Below, one piece after another: positions 1-6,441 of a stretch of DNA of 21,494 bases (position 1 is the first letter of the stretch; the number at the start of each line of letters is the position of its first letter). The notes beneath the pieces were generated by a model, which saw only the letters and a program-made list of their open reading frames with translations, did no database searches and was not told the DNA's origin. Source of the stretch: Gammaproteobacteria bacterium (GTDB lineage Bacteria; Pseudomonadota; Gammaproteobacteria; HK1); assembly GCA_022822245.1 (NCBI GenBank), contig JAJECB010000493.1:1-21494 (forward strand), read 5' to 3'. The translations under genes were made by a program, and so were the position numbers.

Positions 1-1016
1 GGCGTGCTGCTCACGTAGAGCGAGCTGACCGTCCCGCCGACCGCCTCCACCGCCCCCACCGCGAGCACCCGGCCGAGGAGGAGCCCGGCCACCGCCCCGA
101 TCGCCCCGAACACGGCCCCCTCGATGAGGAAGGCGGCCCGCACCATCGCCCGTGAAGCCCCCAGCGCACGGACGATTCCGATCTGCTGGCGCCGACGCAC
201 CACGTAGGCGGTGATCGTGTTGTAGATGAGGAACGCGCCCACGAGGATCGTGGTGAAGCTCATCATCCGGAGGTTCCAGCGGAACGCCCGGAGCATTCGG
301 CGGTTGTCGTCGGTCCGGGTCCCCGCGGGGAGGATGGAGGCGGCGGGGGGAAGGACGGCGGCGAGCCGGGCCGCCCAGTCGCGCTCCCCGCCGGGCGGAG
401 TGTGCACGTAGATCCGGTCGAGCCTTCCCGAGCGGGCGAGAAGTCGCTCGGCGAGGGCGATGTCCACGAGCAGGAACGAGCCGGCACGCACCCCCGAGGG
501 CTCGATGACGCCCTGCACCACGAGATCCATCCGACGATCGCCGGCGACGACGGGAAGGGTGCTGCCGGGAGAGACCCCGAGCGCGGCGGTCACCCACACC
601 GACGGAACGTCGAGCAGCTCGGAAACGTCGCCGCGCGGGCGGCTTCCGGTCTCCCCGAGCGTCGTGTCCCCGACGAGGTCGACGCCGAAGAGCGCGACCT
701 CCTCGCCGGTGCCGGGGAGGAGCGCGAACCCCTCGATGCGGGGCGAGAAGGAGAGCGGCTCCTCGAGACGCGCGAGGTCGCCGTACACCGTTTCCGGGAT
801 GCCGCCGACTTGGGTGATCTCGTAGCTCGCACGGCCCTGCAGCGACTCGAGGGAAGAGCGGAACGACCCCATCGACGCTTCTCCCGCGAGGTCCACGGCC
901 ACGATCACCGCGACCCCGAGGGCGACCGCGGACACGGTGAGGAGCGCCCGGGCGCGGTCCCGGACCATGGGGCGCACGATGAGACGGAAGAGGAGGACGG
1001 CCCGCGCCATGCCCAT
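1..1016 (-). CDS. ABC transporter permease, FtsX/MacB type (partial, runs off left edge)
   Basis: This is the membrane subunit of an ABC exporter of the LolCE/MacB/FtsX class, which move lipids, lipoproteins or peptides out of the inner membrane. I translated 338 codons from the ATG at 1016 to the left edge without a stop. Residues about 10-45 hold an N-terminal membrane segment (reading LLTVSAVALGVAVIVAVDL). A long extracytoplasmic MacB_PCD-like domain follows to about residue 245. From about residue 250 comes the FtsX domain, with the segment FTTILVGAFLIYNTITAYVV and then RRRQQIGIVRALGASRAMV, the typical cytoplasmic coupling stretch. The C-terminal membrane segments lie outside the window. 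The start is chosen because AGGA lies six bases upstream. A second in-frame ATG lies at 1010. The gene begins 8 bp after the stop of the ATPase gene, so the two are surely co-transcribed. The cargo cannot be told from sequence. Confidence 0.88.
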   Translation of the reverse strand, partial: MGMARAVLLFRLIVRPMVRDRARALLTVSAVALGVAVIVAVDLAGEASMGSFRSSLESLQGRASYEITQVGGIPETVYGDLARLEEPLSFSPRIEGFALLPGTGEEVALFGVDLVGDTTLGETGSRPRGDVSELLDVPSVWVTAALGVSPGSTLPVVAGDRRMDLVVQGVIEPSGVRAGSFLLVDIALAERLLARSGRLDRIYVHTPPGGERDWAARLAAVLPPAASILPAGTRTDDNRRMLRAFRWNLRMMSFTTILVGAFLIYNTITAYVVRRRQQIGIVRALGASRAMVRAAFLIEGAVFGAIGAVAGLLLGRVLAVGAVEAVGGTVSSLYVSST

Positions 1017-1024
1017 GCCGCGTC

Positions 1025-1714
1025 CTATTCGGGTCCGCCGGGCGAGGGGGCGCCGTCGGCGAGCCGGCCGTCGCGAAGGGTGAGGCGGCGGTCGGCGGCG
1101 GCGGCGGCTTCCCGGCTGTGGGTCGCCATGAGGATGCTGGTGCCGAGCCGCTCGCGCATGTCGCGGAGGAGCTCGATGACCGACGCGCCCGCCTCGTCGT
1201 AAAGACTGCCGGTCGGCTCGTCGGCGAGGAGCAGCCCCGGCCCGTGCACCAGGGCGCGGGCGATGGCGACCCGCTGCATCTCGCCCCCCGAGAGCTGGTG
1301 GGGATGGCGGTCCGCGAGGGCCGCGATGCCGACCAATTCAAGCATCTCGCGGGCGCGCCCGCGGGGCTTGCGCACCCCCGCGAGCTGAAGGGGCAGCTCG
1401 ACGTTCTCGACCGCGTTCAGGGTCGGAAGGAGCTGCAGGAACTGGAAGACGAATCCGATGCGGCGGCGGCGGAGCTCGGTCAGCGCGTCGTCGTCGAGGG
1501 AGGAGGTCCGGACCCCTTCGATCTCGACGTGGCCGCTCGTCGGGAGGTCGGCTGCGCCGGCGAGGTTGAGCAAGGTCGTCTTGCCGCAGCCGCTCCGGCC
1601 GACGACGGCCAGCCACTCGCCCCGGCCAAGGTCCAGGGAGACCCCGTTGAGGGCGGGAACCCGCTGATCCGAAACGGCGTAATGCTTCTCGACGTTGAGG
1701 AGACGGAGCACCAT
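1025..1714 (-). CDS. ABC transporter ATP-binding protein, LolD/MacB family
   Basis: Cytoplasmic ATPase that powers the adjacent permease. At 229 residues it is the usual length for LolD-like subunits. Visible motifs are Walker A GRSGCGKT (39-46), Q-loop glutamine Q91 in FVFQF, signature LSGGE (141-145), Walker B LLLADEP (161-167) and H-loop H199 in MATHS. The [14 protein letters not shown] stretch (96-109) is typical of the MacB/LolD/FtsE group. One oddity is the D-loop, which reads TGSLYDEAG. Family members usually have TGNLD or TGALD, so the D-loop aspartate position is a tyrosine (Y172). The catalytic Walker B glutamate (E166) is present. The ATPase gene is upstream of the permease on the same strand. 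The annotated start has no strong ribosome-binding site that I can see, but it matches the family N-terminus ([10 protein letters not shown]). Confidence 0.93.
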   Translation of the reverse strand: MVLRLLNVEKHYAVSDQRVPALNGVSLDLGRGEWLAVVGRSGCGKTTLLNLAGAADLPTSGHVEIEGVRTSSLDDDALTELRRRRIGFVFQFLQLLPTLNAVENVELPLQLAGVRKPRGRAREMLELVGIAALADRHPHQLSGGEMQRVAIARALVHGPGLLLADEPTGSLYDEAGASVIELLRDMRERLGTSILMATHSREAAAAADRRLTLRDGRLADGAPSPGGPE

Positions 1715-1730
1715 GACGAATCCGGAACGA

Positions 1731-1757
1731 TCACCAATTCTCTGCTGCGAACGCCAA
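1731..1757. repeat. Copy 1 of a degenerate 27-bp dispersed repeat
   Basis: This intergenic segment upstream of the ABC ATPase matches 22 of 27 bases, without gaps, to a segment at 3857-3883. Both contain the shared core TGCTGCG followed by ACGCCAA. The origin is unknown, and chance similarity in GC-rich DNA is possible. Confidence 0.3.
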
Positions 1758-1813
1758 TTCTCCCGCTATCGCGGGCCGGCCACCCACCGCGGAGGCTCCG
1801 AATCACCGGCCGC

Positions 1814-1890
1814 CCGGGAGCGCGGGCTTCGAGCCCGCGTGGACCGTGGAGAACCTCGCCCCCCCGCGGGCTGGAAGCCCGCACTCCCGG
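1814..1890. repeat. Inverted pair of REP-like 26-bp elements
   Basis: The left arm is 1814-1839 and the right arm 1865-1890. The right arm, reverse-complemented, matches the left at 24 of 26 bases. Each arm is itself nearly palindromic (gcgggctt / agcccgc), so the pair can fold as two small hairpins or one large stem with a 25-base loop. It sits between the Gfo/Idh/MocA gene stop (1937) and the ABC ATPase start (1714), both on the minus strand. There it could act as a terminator or transcript-stabilising element. Elements with this core are scattered between genes in many high-GC environmental genomes, which is general knowledge and was not tested here. Confidence 0.7.
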
Positions 1891-1936
1891 AGAGCTTCCG
1901 CGGGCGTGACTTCCACGGGACGTCCCCGGGCGCGAC

Positions 1937-2956
1937 TCAGGCGGCGTCGTAAAGGGCGGGACGCGGTTCGTCGAGGACGGACTCGGCCCGCCCGGTCTCG
2001 AGCGAGCGTTCCGCCGCCTCGGCGACGCGCATCGCCGCGTAGCCGTCCCAGACCGTGGGCCCTGTCGCCCCGCCCGCCCGGGCGGCCCGCACCCATGCCT
2101 CGGCCTCGATCCGATAGGCCATCTCGAACCGTTCCAGCCAGCCGGGCTCCACCGCGCGCGAGGCGCCCCCGCCCTTGCGCAGGACAGGGCTCGTGATCGA
2201 CGGCGTCCGCAGCACGCCCTGCTCTCCCGCGACTTCGACGATGACCTCGTAGCCGTAGTTCGAGTCGAGGTTCACCTCGATGGAGGCGAGCCCGCCGCGC
2301 CGGAACGTGAGCTGGAGGAGGACGAGCCGGGTGCTGTCCGGCTGCTCCGGCACGTCGACGATGTGACTCGTGAAAACGGACGCGACGTCGTCGCCCATGA
2401 GCCAGCGTGCGGAGTGGATGTCGTGGACCGCGGAATTGACGATCACGTTGACCGCGGTCCGAACCTCTTCCACCCGCCAGTGGGTGTGGATGCCGCGAAA
2501 GAGGAGTGGCCGACCGATCTCGCCCGCGTCGATCGCCCGCTTGAGCGCGGAGTGCTGCGGATCGAAGGTGCGCATGAGGCCCACCTGGACGAGCTTCCGC
2601 CCGCCCGCGACCTCGGCGTCGAGGACCCGTTTCGCATCCTCGATGTCGACCCCGAGGGGCTTCTCGCACAGGACCGGCTTGCCCGCCTCGATGCAGGCGA
2701 CGGCGAGGTCCGCGTGGGTCGGGTCCGGCGACGCGATGAGCACCGCCTCCACCCTCGGGTCGCTGATGAGCGCGGCACCGGAATCGAATACGGCCGCTCC
2801 TCCGCAGTCGTCGGAAAGGGCGTTCGCCCGTGCCTGGTCCACGTCCATGACCGCGACCAGCTCCGCCCCGGACACGCGATGCGCGAGGTTCCGGGCATGC
2901 CGCCCGCCCATTCCCCCCGTGCCGATCACCCCTACCCGCAACGCTCCCTCCACCAT
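1937..2956 (-). CDS. Gfo/Idh/MocA-family NAD(P)-dependent oxidoreductase, inositol 2-dehydrogenase-like
   Basis: Probable sugar or cyclitol dehydrogenase in the cytoplasm, using NAD(P). The N-terminal Rossmann fold begins with VGVIGTGGMGGRH (residues 8-20). The family hallmark EKP is at 98-100 in CEKPLGVD, with K99 the expected catalytic lysine. The C-terminal alpha/beta domain carries HDIHSARW (178-185), with H178 the likely catalytic histidine. In IolG-type inositol dehydrogenases an aspartate lies four residues before this histidine. Here that position is asparagine (N174), so the substrate may differ. Length is 339 residues, usual for the family. The start at 2956 is preferred over an upstream in-frame start because AGGAGGG lies just before it and the Rossmann strand follows at once. 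The gene stands alone: the next minus-strand gene is 222 bp downstream, and the opposite-strand hicA is 191 bp away. Substrate unknown. Confidence 0.88.
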   Translation of the reverse strand: MVEGALRVGVIGTGGMGGRHARNLAHRVSGAELVAVMDVDQARANALSDDCGGAAVFDSGAALISDPRVEAVLIASPDPTHADLAVACIEAGKPVLCEKPLGVDIEDAKRVLDAEVAGGRKLVQVGLMRTFDPQHSALKRAIDAGEIGRPLLFRGIHTHWRVEEVRTAVNVIVNSAVHDIHSARWLMGDDVASVFTSHIVDVPEQPDSTRLVLLQLTFRRGGLASIEVNLDSNYGYEVIVEVAGEQGVLRTPSITSPVLRKGGGASRAVEPGWLERFEMAYRIEAEAWVRAARAGGATGPTVWDGYAAMRVAEAAERSLETGRAESVLDEPRPALYDAA

Positions 2957-3119
2957 TGAGCCACCCTCCTCGTACCCTGTGCTCGCGGACCTGCGCAAAT
3001 TCTGTCACGTCCGGCCGGGAAGCGGGCGGCTCCCCGCCGGCCAGCCACCCGCGTCAACCCCGCTCCGTCCAACGGGAGCGTCCCGAATTAATGCGCACGC
3101 CCACGCTTCTCCCGCGGAA

Positions 3120-3139
3120 TGTACACGTATTTGTGTACA
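3120..3139 (+). promoter_or_regulatory. Perfect inverted repeat, probable hicAB operator
   Basis: TGTACAC (3120-3126) and GTGTACA (3133-3139) are exact reverse complements separated by six bases. The right arm overlaps a -10-like TACAAT (3136-3141). HicB antitoxins with a helix-turn-helix domain bind palindromes in their own promoter, so this is the natural operator. Binding would block polymerase directly. Confidence 0.7.
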
Positions 3140-3141
3140 AT
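3136..3141 (+). promoter_or_regulatory. -10 element of hicA, possibly leaderless transcript
   Basis: TACAAT ends six bases before the hicA ATG (3148). Normal spacing from -10 to transcription start would put the start on or next to the ATG. No Shine-Dalgarno sequence fits between them. No good -35 is visible. Confidence 0.45.
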
Positions 3142-3147
3142 GAGACA

Positions 3148-3324
3148 ATGAAGCGACGTGACCTGGAACGGGCCCTGCGAAGGGGTGGATGGACGTTCCT
3201 GCGTCACGGCGGAAGGCACGACATCTGGACCGACGGGAATCGGGAAGAGGCGATCCCGCGACACGCGGAGATCAATGAGAGGCTCGCCCGAGCAATCCTC
3301 CGGCGAGCCGGGAGGAAGAACTGA
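3148..3324 (+). CDS. hicA: HicA-family mRNA interferase toxin
   Basis: Small toxin of 58 residues that cleaves mRNA when free of its antitoxin. It has the double-stranded-RNA-binding-like HicA fold: MKRRDLERALRRGGW, then FLRHGGRHDIW with the catalytic histidine H24, then the IPRHAEINERLARAILR helix typical of the family's C-terminus. The length is usual for HicA. The antitoxin HicB begins one base after the hicA stop (ATG at 3326), so the two form an operon with toxin first, the normal HicAB order. The start was chosen for the family match. An upstream in-frame ATG (2956) would add 64 unrelated residues and skip the promoter. Control is probably by HicB, alone or with HicA, binding the inverted repeat at 3120-3139. 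Confidence 0.9.
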   Translation: MKRRDLERALRRGGWTFLRHGGRHDIWTDGNREEAIPRHAEINERLARAILRRAGRKN

Positions 3325-3325
3325 C

Positions 3326-3745
3326 ATGCGTTTCAGCGGAAGGGTCTACGAAGACGGCGGGTTCTGGCTCGCCGAGGTGCCGGTTCTCGACGCCATGACG
3401 CAGGGCCGAACGAGGGAGGAGGCGTTGAGCATGGCCGAGGATCTGCTGGAGAGCCTCGCCAACCGCCCCGGATTCTCGGCCAAGGTGCATCCCGTGAACG
3501 GAGACGACTTCGAGGTGAGCTCGTCGGACACGAGGGGCCTCGTCAGTCTGCTGCTGCGGCGACAGCGGGAACGGAGCGGCCTCTCGCTCGCCGAAGCCGC
3601 CGACCGCCTGGGCGCGAAGTCGCGCAATGCGTATGCCCGATACGAACGCGGAACCTCGACGCCGACCCTGGAGAAGCTGAGCGAGCTGCTCCGCGCCGTT
3701 TCCCCGGACTGCGACTTCGTCCTCCACCGCAGCGCAACGGGTTAG
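3326..3745 (+). CDS. hicB: HicB-family antitoxin with XRE-type DNA-binding domain
   Basis: This antitoxin neutralises HicA and probably represses the operon. Residues 1-60 form the partly degraded RNase-H-like HicB domain: FSGRVYEDGGFWLAEVPVLD, then the TQGRTREEALSMAEDLLESL helix. Residues about 75-125 form a helix-turn-helix of the Cro/C1 type (SLAEAADRLGAKSRNAYARYERG followed by TPTLEKLSELLRAV). At 139 residues it is the longer HTH form of HicB rather than the short ribbon-helix-helix form. Its start codon is one base after the hicA stop, so translation is probably coupled. The palindrome just upstream of hicA is the likely binding site. A terminator was not identified in the 149 bp that follow. 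Confidence 0.9.
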   Translation: MRFSGRVYEDGGFWLAEVPVLDAMTQGRTREEALSMAEDLLESLANRPGFSAKVHPVNGDDFEVSSSDTRGLVSLLLRRQRERSGLSLAEAADRLGAKSRNAYARYERGTSTPTLEKLSELLRAVSPDCDFVLHRSATG

Positions 3746-3856
3746 CGCCGGCTTCCACTCACCGTCAACTCCGCCACACCACACGCGGCCGAGAGCAGGT
3801 GCATGCGACCTTGGAGATAGCGGGGCGGGGCGGGGACGGCGGCGAGCCGCAATATT

Positions 3857-3883
3857 TCACCGATGTCCTGCTGCGGACGCCAA
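3857..3883. repeat. Copy 2 of a degenerate 27-bp dispersed repeat
   Basis: Partner of 1731-1757, with 22 of 27 identical bases. It lies between the ends of the convergent hicB and HIT genes. Weak evidence on its own. Confidence 0.3.
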
Positions 3884-3894
3884 GGTGCTTGCGG

Positions 3895-4317
3895 CTAGCG
3901 GAGGTTGGCGCGGATGCGCTCGGCGAGACGGCCGATCGCGTCGAGATCGCCCGGCTGGAGCTCCCAGTTGAACAGGAGGTCGTCGTCCGCGCGTCGGGGG
4001 ATGACGTGGAAGTGGAGGTGGAGCACCGACTGCCCGGCGGCCGGGCCGTTCGCCTGCGCGATGCTGATCCCGGGCGGGTCGAGGGTCCGGCGCACCGCGT
4101 CCGCGACCCGGCGGCAGGCCGACGCGACGGCGGAGAGGGACTCGTCGTCCGCCTCGAAGAGGTTCGGCACGTGCGTCTTCGGGATGACGAGGCAGTGGCC
4201 CTCGTTCGCGGGGTTGATGTCCATGAACGAGAGGACCCGGTCGTTCTCCAGGAGCTTGAACGACGGGATCTCCCCCGCGACGATGCGGCAGAAGATGCAG
4301 TCCGGGTCCGCGTTCAT
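3895..4317 (-). CDS. HIT-family (histidine triad) nucleotide hydrolase/transferase
   Basis: Cytoplasmic HIT protein, probably hydrolysing nucleoside phosphoramidates or related nucleotide conjugates. The histidine triad reads HLHFHV (100-105), with H102 the expected nucleophile. The N-terminal CIFCRIVAGEIP (7-18) supplies a CxxC which, with H49 and H100, forms the structural zinc site known in many bacterial HIT proteins. VLSFMDINPANEGHCLVIPK (28-47) is the typical nucleotide-binding core. Length is 140 residues, usual for the family. The start at 4317 is chosen because AGGAG lies about nine bases upstream and CIFC follows at the right distance. An upstream extension would add about 30 residues of low-complexity Gly/Pro/Arg. 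It is the last gene of a minus-strand series but is 146 bp from the dehalogenase gene, so shared transcription is uncertain. Confidence 0.92.
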   Translation of the reverse strand: MNADPDCIFCRIVAGEIPSFKLLENDRVLSFMDINPANEGHCLVIPKTHVPNLFEADDESLSAVASACRRVADAVRRTLDPPGISIAQANGPAAGQSVLHLHFHVIPRRADDDLLFNWELQPGDLDAIGRLAERIRANLR

Positions 4318-4463
4318 TCCTCGTGCTCCTTCATGGAGTGGAGCCCGCCCCGCAGGGCCGGGTGGATTCGCCCCGCCTCGCCACGGCGCCGAACCGCGGC
4401 GCGCCATGTGGGATCGCGCTTCGCCTGTCCGCCCCGCCGCGCTTCGGCCTCATCGCGGGTGAA

Positions 4464-5174
4464 TTACGTCCGCGGGGACGGGCTCTGGCCAAGCACGAGA
4501 CCCGGAAGCGGGTCGAGGGTCTCGACCTCGACGTCCGGGGCGTCGGGGAGCCGCTCCCGGACCTGGCCGAAGCGGTTCACCCAGACGACGCGGAATCCGA
4601 AGGTCGCCGCCCCCGCCGCGTCCCACGCGTTCGAGGACAGGAAGCAGACCGTCTCGCGCCCCACCCCGAGCCGGTCGCACGCGAGGCGGTAGACGTCCGG
4701 GTGCGGCTTGTAGACCCGGACGTCGCCCACCGACAGAACCGCGTCGAGGCGGGTTCCGACGCCGGCGCTCTCGACCGCCGCGTCCAGCATCTCCCGCGAC
4801 CCGTTCGAGAGGATGGCGGTGCGCATGCCGCCGCCCCGCAGGGCGTCGAGCACGCCCACGACCTCGGGATAGCACGCGAGCGAGCGGTACGCGTCGAGGA
4901 GGTCGCGGCGAAGGGCGGCGTCCTCGATGCCCGCCTCGTCGAGGGCGAAGTCGAGCGCGTCCGCGGTCACCTCCGCGAAGGGGGTCCAGCGGTGCATGAG
5001 GCTCCGGAGCCAGGTGTACTGGAGCTGCTTGGATCGCCACGTCGCGGAGACGGAGTCCGCCGCCTCGCCGACACGCGCGCGGTGGCGGCCGACCGCGGAG
5101 TGGACGTCGAAGAGGGTCCCGTAGGCGTCGAAGACGCAGGCCTCGATGCCCTCGAGCCGCGCCCCGGCGGTCAC
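4464..5174 (-). CDS. L-2-haloacid dehalogenase-like HAD hydrolase (haloacid dehalogenase type II)
   Basis: HAD-superfamily enzyme that, in this subfamily, converts L-2-haloacids such as 2-chloropropionate to D-2-hydroxyacids. All catalytic positions of the type II group are visible: nucleophile D16 in FDAYGTLFD, T20, R47, S123-N124 in ILSNGS, K156 and Y162 in YKPHPDVY, and S180, N182 and D185 in FLSSNAWDAAGA. The helical cap reads WRSKQLQYTWLRSLM. At 236 residues the length is usual. The start is a GTG at 5174 that overlaps the stop of the preceding bioB remnant by four bases (GTGA), so translation is probably coupled to that broken reading frame. Many chromosomal members act on unknown substrates, so natural haloacid use is an inference from intact motifs. 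Confidence 0.9.
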   Translation of the reverse strand: MTAGARLEGIEACVFDAYGTLFDVHSAVGRHRARVGEAADSVSATWRSKQLQYTWLRSLMHRWTPFAEVTADALDFALDEAGIEDAALRRDLLDAYRSLACYPEVVGVLDALRGGGMRTAILSNGSREMLDAAVESAGVGTRLDAVLSVGDVRVYKPHPDVYRLACDRLGVGRETVCFLSSNAWDAAGAATFGFRVVWVNRFGQVRERLPDAPDVEVETLDPLPGLVLGQSPSPRT

Positions 5175-5446
5175 GGACGAACCTCGCCGGCCGACGGAGG
5201 CGGCGCTTCGGCCGACCAGCGCGACATCGGGATCCGGGCGACCGCGATGCCGCGCACGAGCCCGATCGGCGGCAGCGGTTCGGCATCGTCGAGCGGCGCA
5301 CGCTCGACCTGCACGAGCTGGTTGATGGGGGCCGACTGCGCCTCGAACAGGAGGTCGTCGAGCGGCCGGTCGAAGAGGGCCAGAACCTCGCCGAGACGCC
5401 GGTCGCGCCGGATGTCCGGACCCGCCAGGGTGTCGTGTTCCGTCAA
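5171..5446 (-). pseudogene. bioB: Internally deleted biotin synthase (bioB) remnant, open frame of 91 codons
   Basis: This open frame is built from two distant parts of biotin synthase. Residues 20-37 (EVLALFDRPLDDLLFEAQ) match the BioB N-terminus, which in E. coli reads LFEKPLLDLLFEAQ near residues 15-28. Residues 39-72 (APINQLVQVERAPLDDAEP, then VRGIAVARI) match the BioB segment VPINMLVKVKGTPLADNDD...IRTIAVARI about 200 residues later. PSAGE near the end recalls the LSAGRE that follows in BioB. The missing middle holds the CxxxCxxC radical-SAM cluster and most of the barrel, and the C-terminal 80 or so residues are also lost. The product cannot make biotin. The junction is near 5335, in frame. 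A TTG start (5446) with GGGGAGA upstream is intact, and the stop overlaps the dehalogenase GTG by four bases. It may survive only as a translated leader for that gene. An assembly error is an alternative. Confidence 0.82.
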
Positions 5447-5531
5447 GTCGAGTCTCCCCGCCGCGTCAAGGCCGTGCAGCCTATCGAATCGGCTCGCCGA
5501 AGACTACCGCGGCCGGCCTCCTCGGCGCCGG

Positions 5532-6395
5532 TCAGTCCGCGGCCGCGTCCCGGTCCCGGGCCGGGGTGCGGGCCGCCATGAAGTCCGCCCCGGGGCCCGC
5601 CGGGCGCGCGAACGCCACCCGCCCCGTCTCGACCGCCCGCGCGTCGAAGCTCCGCTCCTCGAACGTGATCGTCCCGCTCCGCTCGACGGTGAGCACCGTC
5701 GACGAACGGGTCCCGTACACGTCCCCGCGGATAAACCGCGCCGAGCGCACCGGGTCGACGTCCGTCCCGCGAGAGTCCGCCTCCACGGCGGGCTCGTCGT
5801 CGGCGAGCAGGGCGAAGAGCTCATCCGTCGCGAGCTCCACGGCGAGCATCCGGCCGAACTCCGCGAGTCCGCCCGTCACCTTCGGCTCCATCGCGTTCAG
5901 GCGGTCGTTGCCGAGCCCGTGGCAGCCGGGCGCGAGCTCCGTCAGGGGTTCGTCTCCGCGGTTGGTCACGCAGTGGACCCCGTCCCGGTCGGCGAGCAGC
6001 AGGTTGAAGCCGCTGTAGCGCTCGGCTTCACGGGACACCCCGCGTGCGTACTCGCGCGCGCCGAAGGAGCCGCGAAGGAAATCGACCGGGAGGCGCCCCC
6101 GGGATGGGGCACCGGGTCCGGGGGGCGTCGAGCCGCCGACGTTCGTGAGGGCCGCGAAGCGCCCGTCCGCCGTCACCCCGAGCCAGGTGCCGCCGGCCTT
6201 GAGGTCGCGCCCGGCGAGGATGCGGCCCTCCGCCGCGTCGGCGCCGGCACCGCCGCCGCCCGCCGGCCCACCCATCCCCGACTTATCCCACGGGGCGGCC
6301 GGCGCGGTTGGGCGCGCGTGGTACTCGTCGCGGTTTGCGGCAACGACGAGCGGGTAGCGGGGGTGGGCCCGCCACCCCACGAAGACGAGGCACAC
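5532..6395 (-). CDS. NRDE-domain protein (TANGO2-like, putative Ntn-type hydrolase)
   Basis: Member of the NRDE family, named for the conserved Asn-Arg-Asp-Glu motif seen here as VVAANRDEYHARP. The product begins MCLVF. The cysteine at position 2 fits the N-terminal nucleophile proposed for this family. Other family landmarks are ILAGRDLKAGGTWLGV, RFAALTNV, GFNLLLAD and CHGLGND. Length is 287 residues, slightly above the usual 240-270. The excess includes a glycine/alanine-rich insertion around residues 38-57 and a hydrophilic tail (residues 275-287). The start codon is GTG at 6395, preferred because Cys must be residue 2. The gene lies 46 bp after icmF on the same strand and probably shares its transcript. 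The biochemical role of bacterial NRDE proteins is unsettled; the eukaryotic homologue TANGO2 has been linked to Golgi, lipid and heme handling. Confidence 0.88.
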   Translation of the reverse strand: MCLVFVGWRAHPRYPLVVAANRDEYHARPTAPAAPWDKSGMGGPAGGGGAGADAAEGRILAGRDLKAGGTWLGVTADGRFAALTNVGGSTPPGPGAPSRGRLPVDFLRGSFGAREYARGVSREAERYSGFNLLLADRDGVHCVTNRGDEPLTELAPGCHGLGNDRLNAMEPKVTGGLAEFGRMLAVELATDELFALLADDEPAVEADSRGTDVDPVRSARFIRGDVYGTRSSTVLTVERSGTITFEERSFDARAVETGRVAFARPAGPGADFMAARTPARDRDAAAD

Positions 6396-6441
6396 TACAC
6401 GTTCCGCCGGTTCGAGCCCCCGGCCTCGACGGCCCGGCCCA

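Noticed and set aside
402..1202. Plus-strand frames over the ABC permease and ATPase genes
   Set aside because: Antisense to the permease, which I translated through the window edge with FtsX features, and to the ATPase with all its motifs.
4385..4405. GC-rich hairpin-like sequence between the dehalogenase and HIT genes
   Set aside because: Arms pair only with gaps and there is no T-tract. Not distinguishable from background in GC-rich DNA.
5171..5446. A novel small protein upstream of the dehalogenase
   Set aside because: Two separate stretches match biotin synthase in the right order, so a deletion remnant explains it better.
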